Assembly (NCBI GenBank): GCA_963848085.1
Contig: CAWKCE010000004.1
Location: 372,001-436,000, forward strand
Origin: CAWKCE01 sp032127035
GTDB lineage: Bacteria; Actinomycetota; Actinomycetes; JAHEKZ01
Length of the DNA stretch: 64,000 bases
Reading direction: 5' to 3'
A program made the position numbers and the translations under genes. This document shows, one piece after another, positions 41,491 through 49,319 of the stretch. Position 1 is the first letter of the stretch; each line of letters opens with the position of its first letter. The notes under the pieces were generated by a model. It was not told where the DNA came from. It saw nothing but the letters and a program-made list of their open reading frames with translations, and searched no databases.

Positions 41491-42725
41491 CGACGCCGGA
41501 CGTATCGCCGCACTCCGACCGCGCGCACGACCCGGATGCGAGCGGGCACTGGGGCCAGTTCGGCGGCCGCTTCGTGCCGGAGGCGCTGATGGCTGCGCTT
41601 GAGCAGCTCACCGACGCGTTCGCATCAGTGCGGGACGACCCGGAGTTCTGGGAGGAGCTCAACCGCCTGCACCACACCTACTCCGGCCGACCCAGCGCAC
41701 TGACCGACGCTGCGCGACTGTCCGAGCACGCCGGGGGCGCGCGGGTGCTGCTCAAGCGCGAGGACCTGAACCACACCGGCTCGCACAAGATCAACAACGT
41801 GCTCGGCCAGGCCCTTCTCACCCGCAGGATGGGGAAGCGGCGGGTGATCGCCGAGACCGGCGCCGGCCAGCACGGCGTGGCGACAGCCACGGCGGCTGCC
41901 CTCCTCGACCTCGAGTGCGTGGTGTACATGGGAGAGGAGGACACCCGACGGCAGGCCCTGAACGTGGCGCGAATGAAGCTGCTCGGAGCCACGGTGGTCC
42001 CGGTGATGACCGGCAGCCGGACGCTCAAGGACGCCATCAACGAGGCCATGCGGGACTGGGTGACCAACGTCGACTCCACCCACTACCTGCTGGGCACCGT
42101 GGCCGGCCCCCACCCGTTCCCGACGATGGTGCGTGAGTTCCATCGCGTCATCGGGGACGAGGCGCGCCAGCAGGTGCTGGCGCTCACCGGCCGGCTGCCG
42201 GACGCCGTGTGTGCGTGCGTCGGTGGCGGTTCGAACGCGATCGGGATCTTCAGCGCATTCCTCGACGACCCGGGGGTGGCCCTGTTCGGGTTCGAGGCGG
42301 GAGGCGACGGCGTGGCCACCGGTCGCCACGCGGCCCGGTTCAGCGGCGGGTCGCCGGGGGTGCTGCACGGTGCCCGGTCGTACCTGATGCAGGACGACAT
42401 GGGGCAGACCGTCCCGAGCCACTCCATCTCCGCTGGGCTCGACTACCCGAGCGTCGGGCCCCAGCACGCGTGGCTGCACGAGTCGGGCCGGGCAACGTAT
42501 GAGCCGGTCACCGATGTCGAGGCAATGGAGGGCTTCGCCCTGCTCTGCCGCACCGAGGGCATCATCCCGGCCATCGAGTCGGCTCATGCGATCTGGGGGG
42601 CACTGCGCGTGGGCCGAGACCTCGGGCCGGAGGGGATCGTCCTGGTGAACCTGTCCGGCCGTGGCGACAAGGACGTCGACACCGCGGCCCGCTGGTTCGG
42701 GCTGGTTGGGGAGGGCGAGGGATGA
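41487..42725 (+). CDS. trpB: Tryptophan synthase beta chain
   Basis: TrpB joins indole and serine to tryptophan (PLP). The 412-residue product shows HWGQFGGRFVPEALMAAL, the PLP-lysine motif LNHTGSHKINNVLGQALL (near residue 95), AETGAGQHGVATATAAALL, ARQGNVARMKLLGA-like allosteric helix and the phosphate-binding CVGGGSNAIGIFSAFLDD (near residue 245). It has the normal TrpB1 length. The ATG overlaps the trpC stop and its stop overlaps the trpA ATG, giving tight coupling of trpCBA. Confidence 0.98.
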   Translation: MTTPDVSPHSDRAHDPDASGHWGQFGGRFVPEALMAALEQLTDAFASVRDDPEFWEELNRLHHTYSGRPSALTDAARLSEHAGGARVLLKREDLNHTGSHKINNVLGQALLTRRMGKRRVIAETGAGQHGVATATAAALLDLECVVYMGEEDTRRQALNVARMKLLGATVVPVMTGSRTLKDAINEAMRDWVTNVDSTHYLLGTVAGPHPFPTMVREFHRVIGDEARQQVLALTGRLPDAVCACVGGGSNAIGIFSAFLDDPGVALFGFEAGGDGVATGRHAARFSGGSPGVLHGARSYLMQDDMGQTVPSHSISAGLDYPSVGPQHAWLHESGRATYEPVTDVEAMEGFALLCRTEGIIPAIESAHAIWGALRVGRDLGPEGIVLVNLSGRGDKDVDTAARWFGLVGEGEG

Positions 42726-43537
42726 CGCCGCTGGCCGAGCTGTTCGTGCGCACCCGGTCCGAGGGCAGGGCGGCGCTCATCGGCTATCTCCCGGCCGGCT
42801 ACCCGAGCGTCGACGGTGCCGTCGCGGCGATGCGCGCCATGGTCGAGGGCGGTGTCGACGCGGTCGAGGTCGGGCTGCCGTACTCCGACCCCCTCCTGGA
42901 CGGTCCGACAATCCAGCAGGCGGTGGAGAGCGCGCTCGCGGCCGGGGTCAGCACCCGGGACGTGCTTCGAACCGTGACCGAGGTGGCGAGCACCGGAGCG
43001 CCGGCCGTGGTCATGAGCTACTGGAACCCCATCGAGCGATTCGGGGTCGAGAGCTTCGCCGCCCAGCTCGCTCTGGCCGGTGGGTCGGGCGCGATCACCG
43101 CGGACATCACCCCGGACGAGGCCGGAGCGTGGATCACGGCCGCCCGCGAGCACGGGCTCGACCGGATCTTCCTCGTCGCTCCCTCGTCGACCGACGAGCG
43201 CGTGGCCCTCACCACCGCCTCGACGAGCGGGTTCGTCTACGCCGCCGCGGTCATGGGTGTCACCGGGGCCCGCAGCGAGGTCGGAGAGCAGGCGGCGGCC
43301 CTGGTCGCGCGGACACGGGCGGCGACCGAGCTCCCGGTGTGTGTGGGGCTCGGGGTGTCCACCGGGGAGCAGGCCGAGCAGGTCGCCGGTTTCGCTGACG
43401 GCGTGATCGTGGGATCGGCCTTCGTCCGGCAGCTGATCGACGCCCCGGACCTGGCGGCTGGTGTCGAGGCGGTCCGCGAGCTCGCCGCCGATCTTGCGGC
43501 GGGCGTGCGGCGGGCGGCGCGGAGCACGACGGCGTGA
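42722..43537 (+). CDS. trpA: Tryptophan synthase alpha chain
   Basis: TrpA cleaves indole-3-glycerol phosphate and passes indole to TrpB. The 271-residue (beta-alpha)8 protein has IGYLPAGYPSVDGAVAAM, the catalytic Glu in VDAVEVGLPYSDPLLDGPTIQ (residue about 48), catalytic Asp in GAITADITPDEAG, and phosphate-binding GLGVSTGEQAEQV and GVIVGSAFVRQL. Start ATG overlaps trpB. The stop overlaps the GTG of the MauE-like gene, so that gene is translated with the trp operon. Confidence 0.97.
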   Translation: MTPLAELFVRTRSEGRAALIGYLPAGYPSVDGAVAAMRAMVEGGVDAVEVGLPYSDPLLDGPTIQQAVESALAAGVSTRDVLRTVTEVASTGAPAVVMSYWNPIERFGVESFAAQLALAGGSGAITADITPDEAGAWITAAREHGLDRIFLVAPSSTDERVALTTASTSGFVYAAAVMGVTGARSEVGEQAAALVARTRAATELPVCVGLGVSTGEQAEQVAGFADGVIVGSAFVRQLIDAPDLAAGVEAVRELAADLAAGVRRAARSTTA

Positions 43538-44103
43538 CCGAGCGCCCCGGACGGACGTTCGTCGACGGCCCCGCGCTGCGCTGGGTCTCGACGGCGGTCC
43601 GGCTGGCTCTGGCCGGTGTGCTGTTCGCCGCGTCGCTGCTGAAGATCGCCGACCCTCGGCAGGCTGCGCAGGCGGTGCAGGCCTACCAGATCCTTCCGGT
43701 GCAGCTGGCCGAGTACGTCGGTTACGGGCTGCCGCTGGTCGAGCTCGGTCTGGGTGTCCTGCTCCTCCTGGGGCTCGGGACCCGCCTGTCCGCCCTGGCG
43801 ACCGGTGCGCTCATGTCGGCGTTCGTCGTCGGGGTCGCCTCGGCGTGGTGGCGTGGGCTGTCGATCGACTGCGGCTGCTTCGGCGGAGGCGGGACCGTCC
43901 CCGAGGGCGAGGCCAACTACTGGCCGGTCATCGGACGTGATCTGCTGTTCGTGGGCATGTCGGCGTGGCTGGTGGTGTTCCCATCCAGCAGGCTGGCCCT
44001 CGACCCGTCGGGGCGCGCGGGCACGGGGGGACATCCGCTCTACGAGCTGGACGACGCTGACGAGATGGACGACGAAAGCGACCGAGAGGACCAGGCGAGA
44101 TGA
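43534..44103 (+). CDS. MauE/DoxX-like redox membrane protein
   Basis: A 189-residue protein with four membrane segments (about residues 20-37, 60-85, 90-112, 128-150). The loop DCGCFGGGG (near residue 113) is typical of the MauE-type family, which works with thiol-disulfide oxidoreductases. The acidic C-terminal tail is cytoplasmic. Direct overlap with trpA and with the DsbA-like gene implies a redox pair. The exact substrate is unknown. Confidence 0.85.
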   Translation: MTERPGRTFVDGPALRWVSTAVRLALAGVLFAASLLKIADPRQAAQAVQAYQILPVQLAEYVGYGLPLVELGLGVLLLLGLGTRLSALATGALMSAFVVGVASAWWRGLSIDCGCFGGGGTVPEGEANYWPVIGRDLLFVGMSAWLVVFPSSRLALDPSGRAGTGGHPLYELDDADEMDDESDREDQAR

Positions 44104-44864
44104 GCAAGGACAGCAAGCGCGGTGCGCGTGAGAAGCTGGCCGAGGAGCGTCGTCGCGACGCGGCCGCGGCGGCACGCCGGCAGCGCATCACCAACGTCGT
44201 GGTGGCCGTCGTCGTCATTGCGGTGATCGTCGGCATCTTCATCGCCGTGCAGTCCACGCGGAACTCCGGGCCGTCGGACGCTGCGCTACCGGCGGGGATC
44301 AGCGAACCGGGCGCCGGCGCGTCATTCGGGGACGGCCCGGTGACCGTCGACCTGTGGGAGGACTTCCAGTGCCCGGCGTGCAAGGCATTCGAGAGTGCCA
44401 ACGCTGCATCCCTGGACGAGCGAGTGTCGGCCGGTGACATCACCTTGGTGATCCACCCGTTGTCCTTCCTCGACCAGAACCTGGGCAACGACTCGTCGCT
44501 GCTTGCGGCCAGTGCCTTCGGCTGCGCCATCGACGCGGACAAGGGACTGGACTTCCACAACAAGGTCTACACGAACCAGCCCGAGGAGAACCCGGGGCAG
44601 GACGCGTGGAGTGCAGCGGACCTGGTGGGCTGGGGCACGGACGTCGGCATCAGCGGTGCCGACTGGGATGCGTGCGTCAACGAGGTCGCCTACCGCGGTT
44701 GGGTCGAGCAGGTCGCCAGCAGCCAGACCGATGCCGGTGTCACCAGCACGCCGACGGTCTTTGTTGACGGCACCCCAGCGTGGAAGTCCGCAGACGACTC
44801 GGCGCCGTTCTTCTCCTCGCCGGACGCCCTGAACAAGGTCATCGACGCCGCCTCGCAGGGCTGA
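44100..44864 (+). CDS. DsbA-family membrane-anchored thioredoxin-fold protein
   Basis: A 254-residue protein with a basic cytoplasmic N-terminus (SKRGAREKLAEERRRDAA), one membrane segment (residues 32-52) and an exported thioredoxin fold. The active site is CPAC (in LWEDFQCPACKAFESAN, near residue 92). The cis-Pro motif is TSTPTVFVDG near residue 220. It looks like a DsbA-type thiol oxidase or isomerase for secreted proteins. The ATG overlaps the MauE-like stop. MauE-type membrane proteins are plausible electron partners. Confidence 0.9.
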   Translation: MSKDSKRGAREKLAEERRRDAAAAARRQRITNVVVAVVVIAVIVGIFIAVQSTRNSGPSDAALPAGISEPGAGASFGDGPVTVDLWEDFQCPACKAFESANAASLDERVSAGDITLVIHPLSFLDQNLGNDSSLLAASAFGCAIDADKGLDFHNKVYTNQPEENPGQDAWSAADLVGWGTDVGISGADWDACVNEVAYRGWVEQVASSQTDAGVTSTPTVFVDGTPAWKSADDSAPFFSSPDALNKVIDAASQG

Positions 44865-44876
44865 CCGTCAGGCACC

Positions 44877-45743
44877 ATGACACCTCTCGGCGTCGTCGCC
44901 TCGATCCCCAGCCCGGCCCAGGGTGTCTGGCACCTTGGACCCATCCCGGTGCGCGGGTACGCGCTGTCCATCATCGTCGGGATCGGCCTGGCGATCTGGA
45001 TCGGCGAGCGCCGATGGCGAGGACGTGGTGGAACTCCCGGCGTGGTGATGGACGTCGCGGTCTGGGCGGTCCCCTTCGGCATCGTCGGCGGTCGGATCTA
45101 CCACGTGATCACGACACCGCAGCCGTACTTCGGGTCCGGCGGTGACCCGTGGGCGGCGTTTCGGATCTGGGAGGGCGGACTGGGCATCTGGGGCGCGGTC
45201 GCGCTCGGCGGCGTCGGTGCCTGGATCGGCACGCGGCGGCTCGGCGTCCCGCTGCCGGCCTTTGGCGATGCCGTCGCCCCTGGCATCGCCGTCGCGCAAG
45301 CGGTGGGGCGCTGGGGCAACTGGTTCAACCAGGAGCTCTACGGCCGGCCCACCGACCTGCCGTGGGCTCTCGAGATTGACGTGACGCACCGGCCGGCCGG
45401 CTCGCTGGACGTGGCCACCTACCATCCGACCTTTCTCTACGAGTCGATCTGGCTGCTGCTCGTCGCCGCGGCGCTGGTGGTCGTCGACCGCCGGTTCCGG
45501 CTGGGTCACGGACGCGTGTTCGCGCTGTACGTCGGGCTGTACTCGGTGGGGAGGTTCGGCGTCGAGCTGCTGCGGATCGACCCGGCGAACGAGATCCTCG
45601 GGCTCCGGGTGAACCTGTGGGTGGCCGCCCTGGTGGTCGTCGGTGCCGCTGTGTACTTCGTGGTGTCGGCCCGGCGCCGTCCGGGCCGGGAACCGTCGTC
45701 CGAGCTGCAGGTCGGCGCCACGGACCAGGAGGATGCCCCATGA
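44877..45743 (+). CDS. lgt: Prolipoprotein diacylglyceryl transferase
   Basis: Lgt moves diacylglycerol from phosphatidylglycerol to the lipobox cysteine of prolipoproteins. The 288-residue product has seven membrane segments, the HLGPIPVRGYALSIIVG start, GGRIYHVITTP (near residue 64) with the essential Arg/His region, and the Lgt signature GRWGNWFNQELYGRPTDLPW (near residue 143). The ATG is 12 nt after the DsbA gene. Its stop overlaps the next gene (ATGA). Its partner lspA lies at 16.4 kb. Confidence 0.95.
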   Translation: MTPLGVVASIPSPAQGVWHLGPIPVRGYALSIIVGIGLAIWIGERRWRGRGGTPGVVMDVAVWAVPFGIVGGRIYHVITTPQPYFGSGGDPWAAFRIWEGGLGIWGAVALGGVGAWIGTRRLGVPLPAFGDAVAPGIAVAQAVGRWGNWFNQELYGRPTDLPWALEIDVTHRPAGSLDVATYHPTFLYESIWLLLVAAALVVVDRRFRLGHGRVFALYVGLYSVGRFGVELLRIDPANEILGLRVNLWVAALVVVGAAVYFVVSARRRPGREPSSELQVGATDQEDAP

Positions 45744-46468
45744 CCGACCAGGAACGCTCGTCGTTCGAGATCCACCACGACCACCGTGACGTCACCGGCG
45801 GCTGGCTGCGGCCGGCGGTGTTCGGCGCCAGCGACGGCCTGGTGTCCAACTTCGCCCTGATCGCCGGTGTCGCCGGCGGCACCGCGGCGGCGGGCGGCAC
45901 GTCGTCGGCAGTCGTGCTCGCCGGGTTGGCGGGTCTGGCGGCGGGGGCGTTCTCGATGGCGGCCGGAGAGTACGTGTCGGTGGCCTCGCAGGCGGAGCTG
46001 GCACAGGCGGAGATCGAGCTGGAGCGCGTGGAGCTCGCCGAGCGTCCGGAGGCGGAGCTGGCCGAGCTGAGCGAGACCTACGTCCGGCGCGGACTTGACC
46101 CCGAACTGGCGGCGCTGGTGGCCGAGCAGCTGTCGCGGGACCCGGAACTTGCCTTGGAGCTCCATGTGCGCGAGGAGCTTGGGCTGGACCCGTTCGACCT
46201 GCCCTCGGCGCGGTCGGCTGCAGTGTCGAGCTTCCTCGCGTTCTCGGTCGGCGCACTGGTTCCGGTCTTCCCGTACCTGTTGGGGGCCGAGACCCTTCTC
46301 CCGGCCCTGGTCGTGTCAATGGTCGCGCTGTTCGCCGTCGGCGTCCTCGTCTCCCAGGTCACCGTGCGAACCTGGTGGTTCTCGGGCCTACGACAGCTGG
46401 CGCTGGGCGGGGTGGCGGCCGGAGCGACGTACGTGCTCGGCTCGCTGGTGGGCAGCGGCATCGGCTGA
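45740..46468 (+). CDS. VIT1/CCC1-family transporter
   Basis: A 242-residue membrane protein of the vacuolar iron transporter (VIT/CCC1) family, moving Fe2+ or Mn2+. It shows RPAVFGASDGLVSNFALIAG and a second segment with AGAFSMAAGEYVSVASQAEL, followed by the long Glu-rich metal-binding helices (AEIELERVELAERPEAELAEL) and three C-terminal membrane segments. It overlaps lgt by 4 nt. The start ATG is preceded by AGGAGGA. Metal specificity is not shown. Confidence 0.9.
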   Translation: MTDQERSSFEIHHDHRDVTGGWLRPAVFGASDGLVSNFALIAGVAGGTAAAGGTSSAVVLAGLAGLAAGAFSMAAGEYVSVASQAELAQAEIELERVELAERPEAELAELSETYVRRGLDPELAALVAEQLSRDPELALELHVREELGLDPFDLPSARSAAVSSFLAFSVGALVPVFPYLLGAETLLPALVVSMVALFAVGVLVSQVTVRTWWFSGLRQLALGGVAAGATYVLGSLVGSGIG

Positions 46469-46497
46469 GCCGCCGCCGACTGCGCGATCGGACTCAC

Positions 46498-46503
46498 TAG
46501 GGT
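46498..46503 (+). promoter_or_regulatory. pyk -10 box, leaderless start
   Basis: TAGGGT ends 6 nt before the pyk ATG. The start lacks a ribosome binding site, so the mRNA is predicted to begin at the ATG. No strong -35 is seen; GCCGAC (46475-46480) is at the right spacing of 17 nt but is a weak match. Confidence 0.5.
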
Positions 46504-46509
46504 CACGTC

Positions 46510-47970
46510 ATGCGCCGCGCGAAGATCGTTGCCACCATGGGGCCGGCCACCAGCCGGCCCGGGACGGTTCGTGCGCTCGTCGAGGCCGGCATGGATGTTG
46601 CCCGACTCAACATGTCGCACGGGTCGCACGAGGAGCACGCGGCGTCGCTGCGCAGCGTGCGGGCCGCCGCGGCAGCGACCGGGCGAGCGGTCGGCGTACT
46701 GGTCGACCTGCAGGGTCCGAAAATCCGGTTGGGTAGGTTCGCCGGCGGCCCGGTGTCGTTGGTGGCAGGGGACGAGCTCACCATCACCACCGACGAGGTC
46801 CCGGGCGACAGTGCGCTGGTGTCAACCACGCACGCGGGACTGCCGCAGGACGTCCGTCCCGGCGACCCGATCCTGGTGGACGACGGCCGGGTGGCGCTTC
46901 AGGTGACAAGCGTCGAGGGGACACGGGTGGTCACCCGCGTCGTCGAGGGCGGGATCGTCAGCGACAACAAGGGTCTGAACCTGCCGGGAACCATGGTGAG
47001 TGTCCCCGCGATGTCGGACAAAGACGTCGCCGACCTGCGATGGGCGCTTCGGCAGGGTGTCGACCTGGTAGCGCTGTCCTTCGTCCGGTCCGCCGCCGAC
47101 GTCGAGCCAGTCCGCGCCGTGATGGCCGAGGAGGGTGTGACCCGCCCGGTCATCGCCAAGATCGAGAAGCCGCAGGCGGTCGACGCGCTGGCCGAGGTGA
47201 TCGACGCCTTCGACGGGATCATGGTGGCGAGGGGCGACCTTGGCGTCGAGCTCCGGCTGGAGGACGTGCCGCCGGTCCAGATGCGGGCGGTGGCGCTGGC
47301 GCGCGAGAAGGCGAAGCCGGTCATCGTCGCCACCCAGATGATGGAGTCCATGATCAGTGCGTCGCGACCCACCCGTGCCGAGGCGTCCGACGTCGCGAAC
47401 GCGGTGCTCGACGGCGCCGACGCCTTGATGCTGTCGGGGGAGACCAGCGTGGGTCAGTACCCGGTTGAGGCAGTCGCCACCATGGGGCGCGTGATCCGGT
47501 CGATGGAGGAGGTCGCGCTCCAGCAAGGAGCAGCGATTCGCATCACCGCCATCCGCGACATCAGGTTCACCAAGGCCAGCTCGATCGCACGAGCGGCGGT
47601 CGGCGTCGCCCAGCAGCTGGGCACGAAGTTCCTCGTGGCCTTCAGCGAGACTGGCAGCACGGTGCGGGTGCTGGCCCGCTCACGGTCGGCGGTGCCTCTG
47701 CTGGCGTTCACCCCCAACGAAGAGGTACGCAACCAGCTGGCGCTGGTCTGGGGCGTCGAGTCGTTCCTCGTCGACCCGGTTCGTCATACCGACGACATGG
47801 TGCGCCAGGTGGAGGCCCGACTGCTGGACCTGGACCGGTGCCGGCTCGGGGACCACATCACCATCGTGGCCGGCAGTCCGCCAGGCATCCCTGGTTCGAC
47901 CAACGCACTCCGGGTGCACCGCATGGGCGACGCCGTCGCCGGTGCGGCGCCTGCGTACACCGCCGAGTGA
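46510..47970 (+). CDS. pyk: Pyruvate kinase
   Basis: Pyruvate kinase makes ATP and pyruvate from phosphoenolpyruvate. The 486-residue product has KIVATMGPATSRPGTVRAL (active-site Arg and Asn residues), VDLQGPKIRLGRF, the catalytic Lys in VIAKIEKPQAVDALAEV (near residue 218), GIMVARGDLGVELRLEDV with Mg-binding Glu/Asp, and KPVIVATQMMESM. The C-terminal allosteric domain begins near residue 350. It ends 15 nt before the convergent bldD gene. Confidence 0.97.
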   Translation: MRRAKIVATMGPATSRPGTVRALVEAGMDVARLNMSHGSHEEHAASLRSVRAAAAATGRAVGVLVDLQGPKIRLGRFAGGPVSLVAGDELTITTDEVPGDSALVSTTHAGLPQDVRPGDPILVDDGRVALQVTSVEGTRVVTRVVEGGIVSDNKGLNLPGTMVSVPAMSDKDVADLRWALRQGVDLVALSFVRSAADVEPVRAVMAEEGVTRPVIAKIEKPQAVDALAEVIDAFDGIMVARGDLGVELRLEDVPPVQMRAVALAREKAKPVIVATQMMESMISASRPTRAEASDVANAVLDGADALMLSGETSVGQYPVEAVATMGRVIRSMEEVALQQGAAIRITAIRDIRFTKASSIARAAVGVAQQLGTKFLVAFSETGSTVRVLARSRSAVPLLAFTPNEEVRNQLALVWGVESFLVDPVRHTDDMVRQVEARLLDLDRCRLGDHITIVAGSPPGIPGSTNALRVHRMGDAVAGAAPAYTAE

Positions 47971-47985
47971 CCGGCACTGGACGGG

Positions 47986-48480
47986 TCAGTCGAGGGGGAC
48001 GGCGCGGCGGGCCTCCGGGTTCAGGACGCCCCACGTGATGAGCTGCTCCGTGAGCGCTCCCGGTGACTGGTCGTAGATCACCGCCAGTGTCCGCAGGTCC
48101 TCCTGCCGGATCGACAGGATGCGTCCGTTGTAGTCGCCGCGCTGGCTCTGGATCGTCTGGGCGTACCGCGCGAGCGGGCCGGCCTTCTCCGCCGGGACCT
48201 GCGACAGCTGCTCGAGGTCGATCACCAGCCGGGGCGGCGGTTCCGAGGCGGCTGCCGGCGAGCTGTCCGGCAGCAGCTCACTGACCGGGACCCCGTAGAA
48301 GTCGGCCAGCTCGGCCAGCTTCTGCACCGTGACGGCGCGGTCCCCGCGCTCGTAGGAGCCGACCACCACTGCCTTCCACCGCCCGTCGGACTTCTCCTCC
48401 ACACCGTGGAGGGACAGCCCCTGCTGGGTGCGGATGGCCCGGAGCCTGGCCCCGAGCGCCCGTGCGTAGTCCGTTGACAT
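47986..48480 (-). CDS. bldD: BldD-type developmental regulator with c-di-GMP signature
   Basis: BldD is a master repressor in streptomycetes; c-di-GMP makes its dimer bind DNA. The 164-residue product has an N-terminal XRE helix-turn-helix (ARLRAIRTQQGLSLHGVEEKS, then GSYERGDRAVTVQKLAELA) and a C-terminal domain with the c-di-GMP signature RGD-X8-RQxD at residues 114-128. The sequence RGDYNGRILSIRQED differs from the usual RQDD only by Asp127 to Glu. The terminal part (TLAVIYDQSPGALTEQLITW) is strongly BldD-like. The upstream region contains a BldD box, suggesting autoregulation. Confidence 0.95.
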   Translation of the reverse strand: MSTDYARALGARLRAIRTQQGLSLHGVEEKSDGRWKAVVVGSYERGDRAVTVQKLAELADFYGVPVSELLPDSSPAAASEPPPRLVIDLEQLSQVPAEKAGPLARYAQTIQSQRGDYNGRILSIRQEDLRTLAVIYDQSPGALTEQLITWGVLNPEARRAVPLD

Positions 48481-48576
48481 GTGAACCCTCTCCTCCGACC
48501 GCCCGGACGGGCGTCCCCCCCGCGAACGGCCCTTCGCCGCTCGCGCCGCCGCCGCCCCGTCGGCGGTCGGTCACGG

Positions 48577-48599
48577 AGAGTAGCGTCACTCAGCGTGAC
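48577..48599 (-). promoter_or_regulatory. bldD promoter region with BldD operator
   Basis: The perfect inverted repeat GTCAC-N5-GTGAC (48585-48599, GTCACTCAGCGTGAC) fits the published BldD box TNACNC(A/T)GNGTNA at every defined position. On the minus strand TACTCT (complement of 48577-48582) is a -10 candidate next to it. The operator would then lie between -10 and -35, in agreement with autorepression. Confidence 0.75.
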
Positions 48600-48688
48600 A
48601 TTCCCGTCAAGCGAAACACGGAAAGTCACCACCGGTTGCCGCAACGGGGGTGGTCCGGGGGGGTGGTCCGGCGGTGCCGCCCGACGAG

Positions 48689-48744
48689 TAGGGTGACGGC
48701 GACCGACGTCCTTTAAGCCCGTCCTGTGAGGCGGGGAAGGAGGT
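48689..48744 (+). promoter_or_regulatory. pyrR operon -10 box and PyrR-binding leader RNA
   Basis: TAGGGT (48689-48694) is the likely -10. The leader then contains CCCGTCCTGTGAGGCGGG (48718-48735): a CCCG/CGGG stem with a loop TCCTGTGAGG, matching the PyrR-binding consensus (UCCNGNGAGG). The pyrR Shine-Dalgarno AAGGAGGT (48737-48744) begins 1-2 nt later. PyrR with UMP/UTP should bind here and block ribosome access. Translational PyrR control is known in mycobacteria; here it is inferred from sequence. Confidence 0.85.
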
Positions 48745-48749
48745 CCGAC

Positions 48750-49319
48750 GTGGCAACGTCGACCAGCGAGCCCGCGCCCGAGATGCGCGCCGTGCTCGAA
48801 GCAGAAGACATCCAGCGCGCCCTCACGCGGATCGCCCATGAGGTCCTCGAGCGCAACCGGGGCAGCGACGACCTGGTCCTGCTCGGCATCCCGACCCGTG
48901 GCGTTCCACTCGCCCACCGGCTGGCCGAGCGCATCGGCGGCGTCGAGGGCACGCGCATCCCGTGCGGCAGCCTCGACATCACCATGTACCGCGACGACCT
49001 CCGGCTGAAGCCGGCGCGGGCGCTGGAGCGGACCGAGCTGCCCCCGGAAGGGATCGACGACGCGGTCGTGGTCCTGGTCGACGACGTCCTGTACTCCGGA
49101 CGCACCATTCGCGCCGCGCTCGACGCGCTCGGGGACCTCGGCCGGCCTCGCGCCGTGCAGCTGGCGGTCCTCGTCGACCGCGGCCACCGCGAGCTGCCGA
49201 TCCGGGCGGACTACGTCGGCAAGAACCTGCCGACCTCGCAGCGGGAGACCGTCCGCGTCCTGCTGGACGAGCTCGACGGGCGAGACGCCGTCCTGCTCAG
49301 CCACGGGGAGAGCCAGTGA
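48750..49319 (+). CDS. pyrR: PyrR pyr operon regulatory protein / uracil phosphoribosyltransferase
   Basis: PyrR binds pyr mRNA when UMP is abundant and has some UPRTase activity. The 189-residue product has the PRTase fold: RIAHEVLERNRGSDDLVLLGIPTRGVPLAHRL, DITMYRDDL and the PRPP loop VVVLVDDVLYSGRTIRAALDAL (near residue 101). The GTG at 48750 was chosen because AAGGAGGT lies 5 nt upstream; an in-frame GTG at 48726 lies inside the PyrR-binding hairpin. It leads the pyr operon and overlaps pyrB. Confidence 0.96.
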   Translation: MATSTSEPAPEMRAVLEAEDIQRALTRIAHEVLERNRGSDDLVLLGIPTRGVPLAHRLAERIGGVEGTRIPCGSLDITMYRDDLRLKPARALERTELPPEGIDDAVVVLVDDVLYSGRTIRAALDALGDLGRPRAVQLAVLVDRGHRELPIRADYVGKNLPTSQRETVRVLLDELDGRDAVLLSHGESQ

